Assembly: GCA_915069725.1 (NCBI GenBank)
Contig: CAJZFF010000132.1
Location: 1-5,928 of the forward strand
Direction: 5' to 3'
Source of the DNA: an uncultured Actinomyces sp.
GTDB taxonomy: Bacteria; Actinomycetota; Actinomycetes; Actinomycetales; Actinomycetaceae
DNA length: 5,928 bases
Shown here piece by piece: positions 5,705 through 5,928 of the stretch (the stretch's first letter is position 1; each line of letters begins with the position of its first letter). The position numbers and the translations under genes are program-made. The notes beneath the pieces were generated by a model that did not search any database, was not told where the DNA came from, and worked only from the letters and a program-made list of their open reading frames with translations.

Positions 5705-5810
5705 GCTCTCAGCAGGTAGTGCGCAGTCGCCGGCGGCGCCGGGAAGAACCGGCCCCATCCACGCTCGACAGGGCCGCGAACAGGAACGAGAAGGACCATC
5801 GGAGAGACCC

Positions 5811-5928
5811 GTGCTCGAGAACCACCCCGCCCCCACCGACACTGCCACCCCGAGCCCCGTCGACGGCCCGGCCTCGACTCCGGTTGCCGTCCCCGCCTCC
5901 GATCCGAGTCTCGTGGCCCGCGGCTCCG
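5811..5928 (+). CDS. 5' end of a gene leaving the window; predicted NrdR-regulated, possibly ribonucleotide reductase
   Basis: A GTG start at 5811 is preceded by GGAGAG (5801-5806, 4-nt spacing), the clearest ribosome-binding site in the window. The frame is open for 39 codons to the right edge and has codon use typical of a high-GC gene. The visible N-terminus is Pro/Ala/Thr-rich (VLENHPAPTDTATPSPVDG...), low in complexity and probably disordered, so it does not identify the protein. No membrane segment or signal peptide appears in this part. The functional guess rests on the upstream NrdR-like operator pair. Ribonucleotide reductase genes of class I, II or III are the usual targets, and class III NrdD would suit a facultative anaerobe, but class cannot be told here. 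It could be another NrdR target, or the operator call could be wrong. Confidence 0.6.
   Translation, partial: MLENHPAPTDTATPSPVDGPASTPVAVPASDPSLVARGS

Noticed and set aside
5320..5799. Minus-strand frame across the right-hand intergenic region
   Set aside because: It runs antisense through the operator pair and leader, has no recognisable domain, and has no supporting ribosome-binding site.
5643..5810. Cobalamin riboswitch before the right-end gene
   Set aside because: No B12-box or conserved riboswitch core is seen, and the leader is short for this class.

Overview
The window is GC-rich with short intergenic gaps. Its gene repertoire fits a high-GC Gram-positive of the Actinomycetales, most like Actinomyces or a relative. 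That assignment is inferred from composition and gene types, not from a marker gene.

Layout. Positions 1-296 are non-coding and hold hairpins that probably end transcription arriving on the minus strand. Two minus-strand genes follow, the upstream one at the higher coordinates. They are a membrane-anchored beta-lactamase-fold serine hydrolase (2219-3811) and, 140 bp downstream of it, a membrane-anchored M28-family zinc peptidase (297-2078). Both have an N-terminal signal anchor, an extracytoplasmic catalytic domain and a polytopic membrane domain at the C-terminus (4 and about 7 predicted helices). They look like a pair acting on peptides or cell-wall material outside the membrane.

The middle (about 3996-5310) is an accessory island. 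A plus-strand gene (4334-5236) encodes a protein with an AbiEi-like winged-helix N-terminus and a DUF559/Vsr-like PD-(D/E)XK nuclease C-terminus. It is bracketed by two direct copies of a 122-bp imperfect palindrome (4032-4153 and 5189-5310). These are about 90% identical, with 22-bp terminal inverted repeats and a central hairpin. The downstream copy begins inside the gene and supplies its last 15 codons and stop. The upstream copy is preceded, in the same reading frame, by what looks like the last dozen codons of a lost paralogue. Between the upstream copy and the gene lies a tandem repeat resembling one end of an IS481-type insertion sequence.

The right end (5311-5928) leads into another gene. 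A pair of NrdR-box-like palindromes, separated by exactly 16 bp, surrounds a TACAAT -10 element. After a leader of about 170 nt, a GTG start with a GGAGAG ribosome-binding site (5811) opens a reading frame that leaves the window. From the operator alone, this gene is predicted to be a ribonucleotide reductase or another NrdR-controlled gene.

The least explained part is the nuclease gene and its palindromes. A family-specific palindrome sits at the 3' end of both a live gene and a ghost of the same family, which recalls, without proving, REP/RAYT-like partnerships.
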